63,812 nucleotides of DNA from Burkholderia sp. H160 (lineage in GTDB: Bacteria; Pseudomonadota; Gammaproteobacteria; Burkholderiales; Burkholderiaceae). The position numbers and the translations under genes were made by a program. Of this stretch, positions 55,415-63,812 are shown piece by piece (within the stretch, counting starts at the first letter, position 1; each line of letters begins with the position of its first letter). The DNA lies in NCBI GenBank assembly GCA_000173575.1, contig ABYL01000029.1:1-63812 (forward strand). The letters run 5' to 3'. Under the pieces are notes generated by a model. The model ran no database searches. It was not told the DNA's origin and was given only the letters and a program-made list of their open reading frames with translations.

Positions 55415-56833
55415 ATGAAACTCGAAATCCAGCTCGATCGGGACAACGGTGTGCCGCTGACCGAGCAGATCGTCACGGGCGTCTCGGCGTGGATCCGCTC
55501 GCGCAGTGCGCATCCCGGCTCGAAGCTGCCGTCGATCCGCCAGTTCGCCGCCGACTTCGGCGTCAGCCGCTTTCCGGTGATCGAGGCGTACGACCGGCTG
55601 GTATCGCTCGGCTTTGTCGACTCGCGCCACGGCTCCGGCTTCTACGTCGCCGATCGTCAGCCGCCGGACATGCACTGCCAGGGCACCTCGGACCCGCGCC
55701 GTGCCGATGTCGAGTCGGACCATTTGCTAGAGCAATTCAACTTTCCGGGCGAGACGCTGAAACTCAGCACCGGCTTCATTCCCGAGAGTTGGCGCGACAT
55801 CGATGGCATTGCGCAGGCGATCCGCCACGTGTCGCGAACCGATCCGGCGAGCATGATCGAGTACGCGACGCCGCTCGGCAATCCTGTCTTGCGCGAGCAG
55901 CTGCGAACCCGCATCGGTCAGCTGGGCATCGAGGCGGAGGCCTCGCAAATTCTGATCACCGACGGCGCGAGCCAGGCGTTCGATCTGCTCGTACGCTACC
56001 TGCTCAAGCCAGGTGACACGATCTTTGTCGAGGATCCCGGTTACTACAACCTGTACGGCCTGCTGCGACTGCACGGCGTGAAGCTGGTCGGCATTCCACG
56101 TACCAGCAATGGTCCCGATCTCGACGTGATGCAGGCGCAACTAAAGCTGCACCGTCCCAGATTGCTGTTTATCAACACCGTGTTCCACAATCCGACCGGC
56201 ACCACGGTCGCACCGCAGGTCGCTTTTCGTCTACTGCAACTGGCGCGTGAGCACGGCTTCCAGATTATCGAGGACGACATCTACGCGGATTTTCAGACCG
56301 AGGTCACTGATCGCCTCGCCACCCTCGACCAACTCGAACAGGTGATCTACATCGGCGGATTGTCGAAGACACTGTCGTCCTCGCTACGGATCGGCTACGT
56401 GGTAACGACTCACGCGATCATCAAGGACCTGGTCGACATCAAGATGCTGACGAGCATCGGCTGCTCGCGCTTCGCCGAAGCGGTGGCGGTATCGATGCTG
56501 GAGCGCGGCGCGTACCGCAAATATCTGGAGCGGCTGCGCCGCCAGATGCGCGGCGCGCTCGGCTCGACCGTCAAGACGCTCGAAGAGGCCGGCTGGGAGA
56601 TTTTCGAAAAGCCAGCGGGCGGCAAGTTCGTGTGGGCGCGCGTACCGCATGTCGCGGACGCCGAGCGGCTGGTTGAATGCGGCGTGCCGCTCGGTGTGAC
56701 GGTGCTGCCTGGACAACACTTCAGGCCGAACCGGGAGGCGAGCCCGTGGATCCGGATTCATGTGGCCTTTGGCAATGAGCCGCGGGCGCAGGCTTTTTTT
56801 CATGCGGCGGCGCAGTTGCCAGCCGATGCGTGA
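55415..56833 (+). CDS. MocR-type GntR/aminotransferase regulator
   Basis: This 472-residue protein has an N-terminal GntR winged helix (LPSIRQFAADFGVSRFPVIE, about residues 44-63), a linker (75-110) and a class I aminotransferase fold. The PLP Lys is retained at about residue 318 in YIGGLSKTLSSSLRIGYVV, with NPTG and DDIYADFQ also present. MocR proteins bind PLP as effector or process an amino compound to switch transcription (PdxR, GabR). The target is unknown; DUF2917 (divergent) or the downstream exporter are candidates. Confidence 0.9.
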   Translation: MKLEIQLDRDNGVPLTEQIVTGVSAWIRSRSAHPGSKLPSIRQFAADFGVSRFPVIEAYDRLVSLGFVDSRHGSGFYVADRQPPDMHCQGTSDPRRADVESDHLLEQFNFPGETLKLSTGFIPESWRDIDGIAQAIRHVSRTDPASMIEYATPLGNPVLREQLRTRIGQLGIEAEASQILITDGASQAFDLLVRYLLKPGDTIFVEDPGYYNLYGLLRLHGVKLVGIPRTSNGPDLDVMQAQLKLHRPRLLFINTVFHNPTGTTVAPQVAFRLLQLAREHGFQIIEDDIYADFQTEVTDRLATLDQLEQVIYIGGLSKTLSSSLRIGYVVTTHAIIKDLVDIKMLTSIGCSRFAEAVAVSMLERGAYRKYLERLRRQMRGALGSTVKTLEEAGWEIFEKPAGGKFVWARVPHVADAERLVECGVPLGVTVLPGQHFRPNREASPWIRIHVAFGNEPRAQAFFHAAAQLPADA

Positions 56834-56962
56834 TCACCGCCCGCAGCGTGGCCGTGGCGGATTACCGGCAGGTACACAGTTCTGCCACGCCCGCTGCGCC
56901 GGGCCGCACTCTTCCCTAGAATAGCGACTCTCAGCCCGACCGAGCGCGCCCAGCCGCCTTCC

Positions 56963-58423
56963 ATGTCCACGACGCCGACTCCGCCCGCCCTCGCTCCCGA
57001 TATCCCCTCGGGCCCTTCGCCGCGTGCGCTGACCGTGATGCTGTGGCTGGTCGCCACCGGCTTCTTCATGCAGACGCTGGATTCGACGATCGTCAACACC
57101 GCACTCCCCGCGATGGCGACAAGCCTCGGCGAGCTGCCGCTGCGCATGCAATCGGTGGTGATCGCCTACTCGCTGACGATGGCGGTGATGATCCCCGTAT
57201 CCGGCTGGCTCGCCGACAAGCTCGGCACGCGGCGCGTGTTCTTCAGTGCGATTCTCGTGTTCGCGGTGGGCTCGTTGCTGTGTGCGAACGCGCATACGCT
57301 GAACCAGTTGGTGCTGTTCCGGATTCTGCAAGGCGTGGGCGGCGCGATGCTGCTGCCGGTTGGGCGGCTCGCGGTGCTGCGTACGTTTCCGGCGGAGCGC
57401 TATCTGCCGGCGCTGTCGTTCGTGGCGATCCCCGGCCTGATCGGACCACTGATTGGACCGACGCTCGGCGGCTGGCTTGTCAAGATCGCGTCGTGGCACT
57501 GGATCTTTCTGATCAACGTGCCGGTCGGCATCGTCGGCTGCATTGCGACGTTTATTTTTATGCCAGACAGCCGCAACGAACACGTGGGCAAATTCGACCT
57601 GGGCGGCTATCTGATGCTGGTGGTCGGCATGGTGGCGATTTCGTTCGCGCTCGACGGCCGCACGGAGTTCGGCATTCAACATGCAACGGTGCTGGTGCTG
57701 TTGATTCTGAGCATGGCGTGTTTCGTTGCCTATGGTCTGCACGCGGTGCGCGAGCCCGCGCCGATCTTCCCGCTCGATCTGTTCAAGATCCACACCTTTA
57801 GCGTCGGTCTGCTCGGCAATCTGTTTGCGCGGATTGGCAGCGGCTCGATGCCTTACCTGATTCCTCTGCTGTTGCAGGTGAGCCTCGGCTATAGCGCATT
57901 CGAAGCCGGCCTGATGATGCTGCCGGTGGCGGCCGCGGGCATGGCGACCAAGCGTCTCGTGACGAAGCTGATTCTGAAATACAGCTACCGGAGCGTGTTG
58001 ATGGCGAACACGATTCTGGTCGGCCTGATGATGGCGAGCTTCGCGCTCACGAGCACGACACAGCCGCTGTGGCTGCGACTCGTGCAACTGGCGATCTTCG
58101 GCGGCGTGAATTCGATGCAGTTCACCGCGATGAATACGTTGACGCTGAAGGACCTCGGCACCGGCGGCGCGAGCAGCGGCAATAGCCTGTTTTCGCTGAT
58201 GCAGATGCTTTCGATGAGTCTCGGCGTGACGGTGGCCGGTGCCTTGCTGACGACCTTTACCGGCATCATGCAACGCGTGACCGCCGCGAATTCGCTGCCC
58301 GCGTTTCATGCGACGTTCCTGTGTGTCGGCATCATTACCGCATGCTCGTCATGGATCTTTGCGCAGTTGTCGCCAGACATCCGCACACCCGCGAAAAGAA
58401 CCGATCCTTCGGAGCGAACCTGA
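56963..58423 (+). CDS. DHA2-family MFS multidrug exporter (MdtD/EmrB-like)
   Basis: This 486-residue protein has an estimated 13-14 hydrophobic helices. Motif D1 is LDSTIVNTALPAMA, motif A is GWLADKLGTRRVF and motif C-like is GLIGPLIGPTLGGWL. EmrB/MdtD-like drug:H+ antiporters share these. No EmrA-type adaptor gene is present, so it probably works alone in the inner membrane. It may be controlled by the MocR protein upstream, 129 bp away. Confidence 0.9.
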   Translation: MSTTPTPPALAPDIPSGPSPRALTVMLWLVATGFFMQTLDSTIVNTALPAMATSLGELPLRMQSVVIAYSLTMAVMIPVSGWLADKLGTRRVFFSAILVFAVGSLLCANAHTLNQLVLFRILQGVGGAMLLPVGRLAVLRTFPAERYLPALSFVAIPGLIGPLIGPTLGGWLVKIASWHWIFLINVPVGIVGCIATFIFMPDSRNEHVGKFDLGGYLMLVVGMVAISFALDGRTEFGIQHATVLVLLILSMACFVAYGLHAVREPAPIFPLDLFKIHTFSVGLLGNLFARIGSGSMPYLIPLLLQVSLGYSAFEAGLMMLPVAAAGMATKRLVTKLILKYSYRSVLMANTILVGLMMASFALTSTTQPLWLRLVQLAIFGGVNSMQFTAMNTLTLKDLGTGGASSGNSLFSLMQMLSMSLGVTVAGALLTTFTGIMQRVTAANSLPAFHATFLCVGIITACSSWIFAQLSPDIRTPAKRTDPSERT

Positions 58424-58671
58424 GAGCTGCACGCAGCACCCTTGAACGGCGCCGCCGACCCTCAACAGGGCGATCCCGCACCAGCGAAGTGCGTGTCGTC
58501 GCCTTCGTACTGCGGCGGGCGCACAATGATTTCATCGGAGCATTGCTGGTAGACGCTCTCGCTGTGTTGGTGCACGCGCATAATTCTTGCTCACCTATCC
58601 TGTAAACTCTTGGTCTGCGCGTGCGCATTCTTGCCGAGCCCTGCAAGCGCCGCCATTTCCACACGACTGAC

Positions 58672-59949
58672 ATGATGAACATGATCGAACTCGATCCTCC
58701 CGGCTTCCAGCCACCACGCCCGATGGCCGGCGACGAAGGCTCCCGGCGTACTGTTCTGTATGGCGGCTACACCGTTTTCAGCGTGTTTCAGCCGGTTTTC
58801 TCGGTGTCGCACCGGCGCGCGATCGGGTATCACGCGTCGCTGCGCGCCCATGACGAGCATGAAAGGCAAGTGCCCTCGCACGAGGTCTTTACCCAGGCCG
58901 CGCGACGCGGCGACCTGCTGGAACTCGGACGCCTGGCCGAATCGCTGCACCTCGGCAACTTCAACGCGTTCGACAGCCACGACGAATGGCTCTTCCTCAG
59001 CCTGCATCCGGCCGCACTGATGGACACCAGTTACGGTGACGCGCTGCTGGCCGCGCTGAAAACGCTCGGTTTGCCGCCGCAACGCGTCGTGCTCGAAGTA
59101 TCCGAACAGGCTGGCGGCGAGACCACACGCTTTGCCGAAATCGTTGATTCGCTGCGCAAGTCCGGTTTCCTGATCGCGCTCGACGGCTTTGGCGCCAAGC
59201 ATTCGAATATAGACCGCGTGTGGAATCTGCGACCGGACATCGTCACGCTCGATCGCTGCATCCTCGCGCAAGCAAGCGAACACTCGCACATCGAGCGCGT
59301 GTTGCCGGGCCTCGTCTCTCTGCTGCACGAATCTGGGCAGCTGGTGCTGATGGGCGGTCTGAGCAGCGAGCGTGACGCGCTGATCGCGCTCGAATGCAAT
59401 GTGGACTTCGTCCAGGGCGCCTTTTTCGCGGGCCCGAGCGTCGAGCCCGTCAAGCCGCAAGTCGCAGCCGGCCTGATGGATTCGCTCTCCGCCGCGCTGC
59501 GCGAGCGCGTTGCCGCTCGCGAGAAAGCCCAGTCCGCGCGGCTCGCACCGTATGTCACCGCACTAGAGGTGGCCGCCGCGCAGTTGATTGCCGGGGAATC
59601 GATCACGCAGGCCACCACAGGTTTGCTCGCGCTGGGCGAAACGGCGCGCTGCTTTGTTCTGGACGGTTCGGGCCGGCAGATCGGTGACAACGTGCTGCCG
59701 CCGGGCCGCACCTCGCAACGCGCCAAGCGCTTCAGCCCTCTGCTGCACTCCGAAGGCGCGAGTTGGGAACGCCGCCCGTATTTCATTCAGGCGATGCGTC
59801 AACCGGGCCGGGTTAATCTAACGCCGCCCTATCTGTCGATCAACGAAGCGCACCTGTGCGTTACTGCGTCGATTGCCGCGCACACGCCGCATGGAACGCA
59901 GGTGCTATGCGTCGACATCAACTGGGAAGTCGCGGCTCACCGTAGCTGA
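58672..59949 (+). CDS. degenerate EAL domain protein with C-terminal sensor-like domain
   Basis: In this 425-residue protein an EAL fold covers about residues 30-275. Catalytic positions are mostly lost: the EAL motif reads GYHASLR (Glu to His54), NxS reads LSLHP, DDFG reads LDGFG, KID reads TLD and EGVE reads GGLS; only EVSE and VQGAFF remain. It should not hydrolyse c-di-GMP. The C-terminal 130 residues (LLALGETARCFVLDGSGRQI) look like a PAS/GAF-type fold, as in YkuI-like proteins. Start uncertain: GTG 58621 is in frame. Its 3' end overlaps the ECF gene. Confidence 0.8.
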   Translation: MMNMIELDPPGFQPPRPMAGDEGSRRTVLYGGYTVFSVFQPVFSVSHRRAIGYHASLRAHDEHERQVPSHEVFTQAARRGDLLELGRLAESLHLGNFNAFDSHDEWLFLSLHPAALMDTSYGDALLAALKTLGLPPQRVVLEVSEQAGGETTRFAEIVDSLRKSGFLIALDGFGAKHSNIDRVWNLRPDIVTLDRCILAQASEHSHIERVLPGLVSLLHESGQLVLMGGLSSERDALIALECNVDFVQGAFFAGPSVEPVKPQVAAGLMDSLSAALRERVAAREKAQSARLAPYVTALEVAAAQLIAGESITQATTGLLALGETARCFVLDGSGRQIGDNVLPPGRTSQRAKRFSPLLHSEGASWERRPYFIQAMRQPGRVNLTPPYLSINEAHLCVTASIAAHTPHGTQVLCVDINWEVAAHRS

Positions 59950-60960
59950 CGCCCCCGGATGGCCCTTGATCCGGGCAATCAGATCCTTGATCGCCTCACG
60001 GCCCAGGATCTGGTTGGCCGCCTGCAAATGCTCGGCGCTGGTGAGGATGCGCAGCGAGATGATCCTCGCCGAAAGCTCCGGTGCGCCATCCGTCTGCACG
60101 TCGATTAGCCCGACGACGTCGCCGTTGCAGAACAACGCGATACACACCGCCCCGTCCATTGACACCACCTCGGCATGGCTCGACTGTTGCGCGAGCGATG
60201 TGATGGCGCCCATCCACCTCGGATCCGACACCGGTTCGCCAGCGTGCAGCGCTTGTGTTTCGGGCGTTGGCTCGGGTGTACGAAGGGACGGATTGACTGT
60301 AGGGAACGGAGTGGGCGAAGCGCACAGAGGTACGTCGCTGATCAGTTGAGGCGCGTCGCTGAAAAGCTGCAACAGGCCCATCCGGTCTTGCGCTTCGAGC
60401 GCCACGAGCAGACGCTCGACGATTCGCCCATGCACCGCGGGATCGGGCCGCTCCAACGGCGCGCCCGCACGCCGCAGACGCTCCTTGGCGCGATGAACCA
60501 TTTGCCGGCAGGCGGCCGGTGTGCGCTCGAGAATCGAGGCGATTTCCGCATAGTCGCACTCGAACGCTTCATGCAGGACGAACGCCGCACGTTCGTCTGG
60601 CTTCAAATGTTCGAGCAGCAGCATCACGCCGTATGACATGTCCGCCGCGCGCAACGCCAACTCCTCCGCCGATGGCGCAACCTCGTCGAGCCACGGCTCC
60701 GGCAACCAGCCGCTGACCTGCGACGCGCGCTCGCGCTGCGCGTGCCGCAGACGGTCGATCGCCGCGCGCGTGGTAAGCGTGGTGAGCCAAGCGACCGGTG
60801 TTTGCACCGCCTGCGTATCTGCCAGATGCCATTTGAGCCAGACATCCTGCACCACGTCTTCGGCTTCCGCGCGACTGCCGAGCATCCGGTACGCGAGTGC
60901 CAGCAGACGGGCGCGCGCGGCCTCGAAACTGGATGCCTTGTCGATTCCCTGATCCGTCAT
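59905..60960 (-). CDS. ECF sigma factor with C-terminal SnoaL-like extension
   Basis: This 351-residue protein has sigma2 at about residues 12-80 (LLALAYRMLGSRAEAEDVVQ) and sigma4 at about 115-165 (AAFVLHEAFECDYAEIASIL). A 180-residue C-terminal domain follows (IVERLLVALEAQDRMGLLQL, ALFCNGDVVGLIDVQ), laid out as in ECF41-like factors with a NTF2/SnoaL domain that tunes activity. The usual DGGG motif of ECF41 is not evident. No anti-sigma or carboxymuconolactone-decarboxylase gene is adjacent. It overlaps the EAL gene by 45 bp, tail to tail. Confidence 0.85.
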   Translation of the reverse strand: MTDQGIDKASSFEAARARLLALAYRMLGSRAEAEDVVQDVWLKWHLADTQAVQTPVAWLTTLTTRAAIDRLRHAQRERASQVSGWLPEPWLDEVAPSAEELALRAADMSYGVMLLLEHLKPDERAAFVLHEAFECDYAEIASILERTPAACRQMVHRAKERLRRAGAPLERPDPAVHGRIVERLLVALEAQDRMGLLQLFSDAPQLISDVPLCASPTPFPTVNPSLRTPEPTPETQALHAGEPVSDPRWMGAITSLAQQSSHAEVVSMDGAVCIALFCNGDVVGLIDVQTDGAPELSARIISLRILTSAEHLQAANQILGREAIKDLIARIKGHPGASATVSRDFPVDVDA

Positions 60961-61185
60961 GCGTCGACCTCCCAGTGGTGCGTGGTGAAAAAGCGGCTGT
61001 GTACCGATGGCATGGCTCAGGCGCTCGTCAGGTTCGGTATTCCTGATGTTGACGCATGAGCAGCGGGTGATGTGACAGCGAGGCGCAAAAAAATTTCTGT
61101 CACACGGCCGACCGCTGCTGCGTCATATGGGCAACAACCCGCGCATCCCGGAACGCCCATGCCGCCCATCCCGATCGAGGACCCT

Positions 61186-61842
61186 ATGCCTTCCAGTTAC
61201 CCATCTGTCTCCGCCCTGGGCCTTGTGCCCACGGTCATCGAACAATCCGGCCGGGGCGAGCGCGCCTACGACATCTACTCCCGCCTGCTGCGCGAGCGCA
61301 TCGTTTTTCTTGTCGGGCCGGTGAACGAGCAGTCTGCCAGTCTGATCGTCGCGCAATTGCTGTTTCTCGAATCGGAGAACCCCGACAAGGATATTTGTTT
61401 TTACATCAATTCGCCCGGTGGCTCGGTGTATGACGGCCTTGCGATTTACGACACCATGCAGTTCATCAAACCCGAGGTCTCGACCTTGTGCACCGGGTTT
61501 GCCGCGAGCATGGGGACCTTCCTGCTCACCGCGGGTCAGCGCGGTAAACGGTATGCGCTACCCAATGCGCGGATCATGATTCACCAGCCGTCCGGTGGCG
61601 GCCAGGGCACCGCGGCCGACGTCGAAATCCAGGCGAAAGAGGTGCTGTATGTGCGGGCGCGTCTCAATGCGATGATGGCGGAGCGCACCGGACGCAGCAT
61701 CGAGGAAATCTCGCGCGATACCGACCGTGACAACTTCATGTCGGCGCTCGAAGCGAGGGACTATGGATTGATCGATGACGTGCTGGAAGCCCGCGCGACG
61801 TGGAACAACCCGGTTCGCCGCGAAACCATGGAACGGGTCTGA
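61186..61842 (+). CDS. clpP: ClpP-type serine protease (stand-alone paralogue)
   Basis: This 218-residue ClpP has a complete triad: Ser108 in [11 protein letters not shown], His133 in [11 protein letters not shown] and Asp182 in TDRDNFMSA. The N-terminal axial-loop region and [11 protein letters not shown]-like strand ([16 protein letters not shown]) are present. It is not beside clpX, tig or lon, so it may be a second ClpP. The ATG at 61186 has GAGG six bases upstream; ATG 61159 is possible. The closest upstream gene is the divergent ECF sigma gene. Confidence 0.9.
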   Translation: MPSSYPSVSALGLVPTVIEQSGRGERAYDIYSRLLRERIVFLVGPVNEQSASLIVAQLLFLESENPDKDICFYINSPGGSVYDGLAIYDTMQFIKPEVSTLCTGFAASMGTFLLTAGQRGKRYALPNARIMIHQPSGGGQGTAADVEIQAKEVLYVRARLNAMMAERTGRSIEEISRDTDRDNFMSALEARDYGLIDDVLEARATWNNPVRRETMERV

Positions 61843-61985
61843 CACGAGGCCGCTTGCTAGCCCGCTTGCTGAACATTTCCAACTGCCTATCGGTGCGCGC
61901 GCACCACAAAAGCTGCTCACCTTCGCTGGAATCGCTATCATGTCGCGAATCGTCGAGTTCGACGACCGCTTCAATGGAGATACAC

Positions 61986-63503
61986 ATGGCGTCATCCAAC
62001 GAAAACGTCAGCATGGCGCTATTCTGCGACTTCGAAAATGTCGCGCTCGGCGTGCGCGACGCGAAGTACGACAAGTTCGACATCAAGCTGGTGCTCGAAC
62101 GCCTGCTGCTGAAGGGCAGCATCGTCGTCAAGAAAGCGTATTGCGACTGGGATCGCTACAAGAGTTTCAAAGGGGCAATGCACGAGGCCAATTTCGAGTT
62201 GATCGAAATTCCCCACGTGCGCCAATCGGGCAAGAATTCGGCCGACATCAGGCTCGTCGTCGATGCGCTCGATCTCTGTTACACGAAATCGCACGTCAAC
62301 ACGTTCGTCATCATCAGTGGCGATTCGGACTTCTCGCCGCTCGTGTCGAAGCTGCGCGAAAACGACAAACAGGTGATCGGCGTCGGTGTGCAGCAGTCCA
62401 CCTCGGATCTGCTGATTGCGAATTGCGACGAATTCTTCTTTTACGACGATCTGGTACGCGAAAGTCAGCGCGCGGTCGCGAGGCGCGATACGTCGCGCCA
62501 GCAGCAGATCGCCCAGCAGGCGGCCAAGCGTGCGACTGACGAAGAGAAGGCCCCGCCCAAGGAAGATCTGGAGAAGCGCCGCAGCAAGGCCGTTGAAATT
62601 GCGGTGCAAACATTCGACGCGCTCGCTTCCGAACGCGGTGATAGCGGCAAGATCTGGGCGTCCGTGCTGAAAAACGCGATCAAACGACGCAAGCCGGATT
62701 TCAACGAGACCTATTACGGTTTTCGCGCTTTCGGCAATCTGCTGGAAGAAGCGCAGGCGCGTGGCCTGCTCGAATTCGGCCGCGATGAGAAGTCAGGCGC
62801 GTACGTTTATCGAAGCACGGCTGTGAATGTCGCGACTGAAGCTGCGGGCGAAACCATCAGGGAAACCGGGACGGAGTCTGGCGAAACGGGGGTGGCTGAA
62901 CGGGCAGTCGAACCTTCGTATGAAGCGCAAGCGGCCGTTTCTGAGACGGGCGGCAAGCACAAGTCGCGGCGCAAGGACCGGAACAATCGCAAGGCGGGCC
63001 GTGGTCAGCAGGACGCCGCGCATGACAAGCGCGTTCGCCACGAAGTTGTTGATGAAGAACCTGCGGCTACCGTACCGGCTCCCACCGAGCACGCCGAACC
63101 GATCCAGCGGGAGGAGTCGCATGAACACGCGCCGCTCCCACACGAGCCCGTCACTGAACCGGTCGCGGAAGAACCCGAAACTCGCTCTGTGACAGTGGAA
63201 GCGGATACGGCTGCTCAGCAGGTCGTCTTCGGCCACGAAACCGACCGGACTACCGACGACGAGCAACCCGCGCAGCGTCCAAGCGCCAAAAAGCGCGCAT
63301 CGCGCAAAACGGCCACAAAGAAAGTGAAGAAATCAGCGCCGCGTACGATCGATGAAATACCTGAGATCGCAGCGCCGGCCGAGGTCCATGCTCCGGTAGC
63401 CAACCCGGAAGAAGCGCCTGCGCCCGCCAGGAAGGCCGCCCGTAAAACGGCGTCTCGCAGCCGCCGTCCGCGCAAGGCGGCGTCAACGGACATCGCGGAG
63501 TAA
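61986..63503 (+). CDS. NYN-domain nuclease-like protein with LOTUS/OST-HTH domain
   Basis: This 505-residue protein has a NYN (PIN-like) domain at residues 1-165 with the acidic set in ALFCDFENVAL, NSADIRLVVDALD and VIISGDSDFSPLV, which should bind Mg2+ and cut RNA. An OST-HTH/LOTUS domain at about 200-280 (KIWASVLKNAIKRRKPDFNE) follows. The last 230 residues are Glu/Ala/Pro-rich with Lys/Arg clusters (KKRASRKTATKKVKKSAP) and are probably disordered and RNA- or DNA-binding. LabA/DUF88-like. Substrate unknown. Confidence 0.9.
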   Translation: MASSNENVSMALFCDFENVALGVRDAKYDKFDIKLVLERLLLKGSIVVKKAYCDWDRYKSFKGAMHEANFELIEIPHVRQSGKNSADIRLVVDALDLCYTKSHVNTFVIISGDSDFSPLVSKLRENDKQVIGVGVQQSTSDLLIANCDEFFFYDDLVRESQRAVARRDTSRQQQIAQQAAKRATDEEKAPPKEDLEKRRSKAVEIAVQTFDALASERGDSGKIWASVLKNAIKRRKPDFNETYYGFRAFGNLLEEAQARGLLEFGRDEKSGAYVYRSTAVNVATEAAGETIRETGTESGETGVAERAVEPSYEAQAAVSETGGKHKSRRKDRNNRKAGRGQQDAAHDKRVRHEVVDEEPAATVPAPTEHAEPIQREESHEHAPLPHEPVTEPVAEEPETRSVTVEADTAAQQVVFGHETDRTTDDEQPAQRPSAKKRASRKTATKKVKKSAPRTIDEIPEIAAPAEVHAPVANPEEAPAPARKAARKTASRSRRPRKAASTDIAE

Positions 63504-63531
63504 GCAAGCCAGCGGCCCCGACAATCACCGC

Positions 63532-63812
63532 TCAGTAAGCCGGATAAGGCGCATACATGACCGGCGGCGGTGCGTAGTAATAAGGACGAGGTGCCACATA
63601 CACCGGCTGCGTCGAATAGTAAGGTTGCGGCTGAGCGATCGTCTCGCCCTTCGATGTCATGCACTGGGCGTAGGCGGTGTCGTAGCGCGCCTGCATGCCG
63701 GCGGCCGAATACTGTGCGCCATTCGCGCCGTTCGCCCCACCGATCAGCAAGCCGGTGCCTGCGCCGATCGCCGCACCCGCGCCGGCGTTGCCCCCCGCCG
63801 CACCGAGCAGCG
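63532..63812 (-). CDS. glycine-zipper family protein, C-terminal part (cut by window edge)
   Basis: The visible 93 residues read from the window edge to a stop at 63532. They start in a Gly/Ala-rich glycine-zipper segment (AAGGNAGAGAAIGAGTGLLI), followed by YDTAYAQCMTSKGE and a Tyr/Pro-rich tail (YYAPPPVMYAPYPAY). Proteins of this form are often small outer-membrane or envelope lipoproteins in Burkholderiaceae. Its N-terminus lies outside. Convergent with the NYN gene. Confidence 0.75.
   Translation of the reverse strand, partial: LLGAAGGNAGAGAAIGAGTGLLIGGANGANGAQYSAAGMQARYDTAYAQCMTSKGETIAQPQPYYSTQPVYVAPRPYYYAPPPVMYAPYPAY

Noticed and set aside
1-63812. CRISPR arrays, tRNA/rRNA genes, insertion sequences or prophage genes
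   Set aside because: I saw no regularly spaced repeats, transposase or integrase motifs, or structural RNA signatures in the window.

Overview
The window is a stretch of high-GC chromosome from a betaproteobacterium, almost certainly Burkholderiaceae and most like Paraburkholderia. This is an inference from protein flavour and gene order: a livK-H-M-G-F operon, rpmB-rpmG next to radC, ribF-ileS-lspA-coaBC-dut, rluE-icd-csp-clpS-clpA, and many MFS/ABC/MocR-type accessory genes. I saw no tRNA, rRNA, CRISPR array, insertion sequence or prophage gene. The window cuts a gene at each end.

Layout. 1-6.4 kb: the N-terminus of an MFS exporter, rsuA, a small membrane protein, a nucleoside-sugar-epimerase-like gene, a 2Fe-2S flavin reductase, an argD-type aminotransferase behind a candidate attenuator with an arginine-run leader peptide, a GNAT acetyltransferase and a GYD-domain protein. 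6.4-11.7 kb: livKHMGF on the minus strand. 12-15.3 kb: ispH-fkpB (minus), radC and rpmB-rpmG. 15.4-19.3 kb: NAD synthesis, with nadB convergent to nadA-nadC. 19.3-31.7 kb: acyl desaturase, MscS channel, purN-rsmB, ribF, ileS, lspA, coaBC, an LLM flavin oxidoreductase and dut. 31.8-37.5 kb: clpS-clpA, a cold-shock gene, icd and rluE, a block also known from E. coli.

37.5-49 kb: a tiny Ala/Lys/His-rich exported protein, a DUF192 protein, a stand-alone EF-G gene, a cupin and a nickel/cobalt permease, then a four-gene peptide-type ABC importer with a Tat-type signal on its binding protein and both ATPases fused in one chain. 49-63.8 kb is more accessory: a Rap1a/Tai-like exported protein, an aldo/keto reductase, a GntR/UTRA regulator, a rearranged family III CoA-transferase divergent from an HTH-citrate synthase fusion, a DUF2917 protein divergent from a MocR regulator, a DHA2 exporter, a degenerate EAL protein overlapping tail-to-tail with an ECF sigma factor, a ClpP paralogue, a NYN-LOTUS protein and a glycine-zipper protein.

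Most notable is 3864-4051. A promoter-like element abuts a 16-codon frame with four tandem Arg codons (MNRIQSELRRRRSPLP). It is followed by a segment able to pair with the 5' arm of an intrinsic terminator that sits directly before an arginine-pathway aminotransferase. This is the layout of classical ribosome-mediated attenuation. Second is 52.1-54.9 kb, where a DNA-binding-domain/citrate-synthase fusion faces a CoA-transferase across a cluster of TTGAT/ATCAA half-sites.
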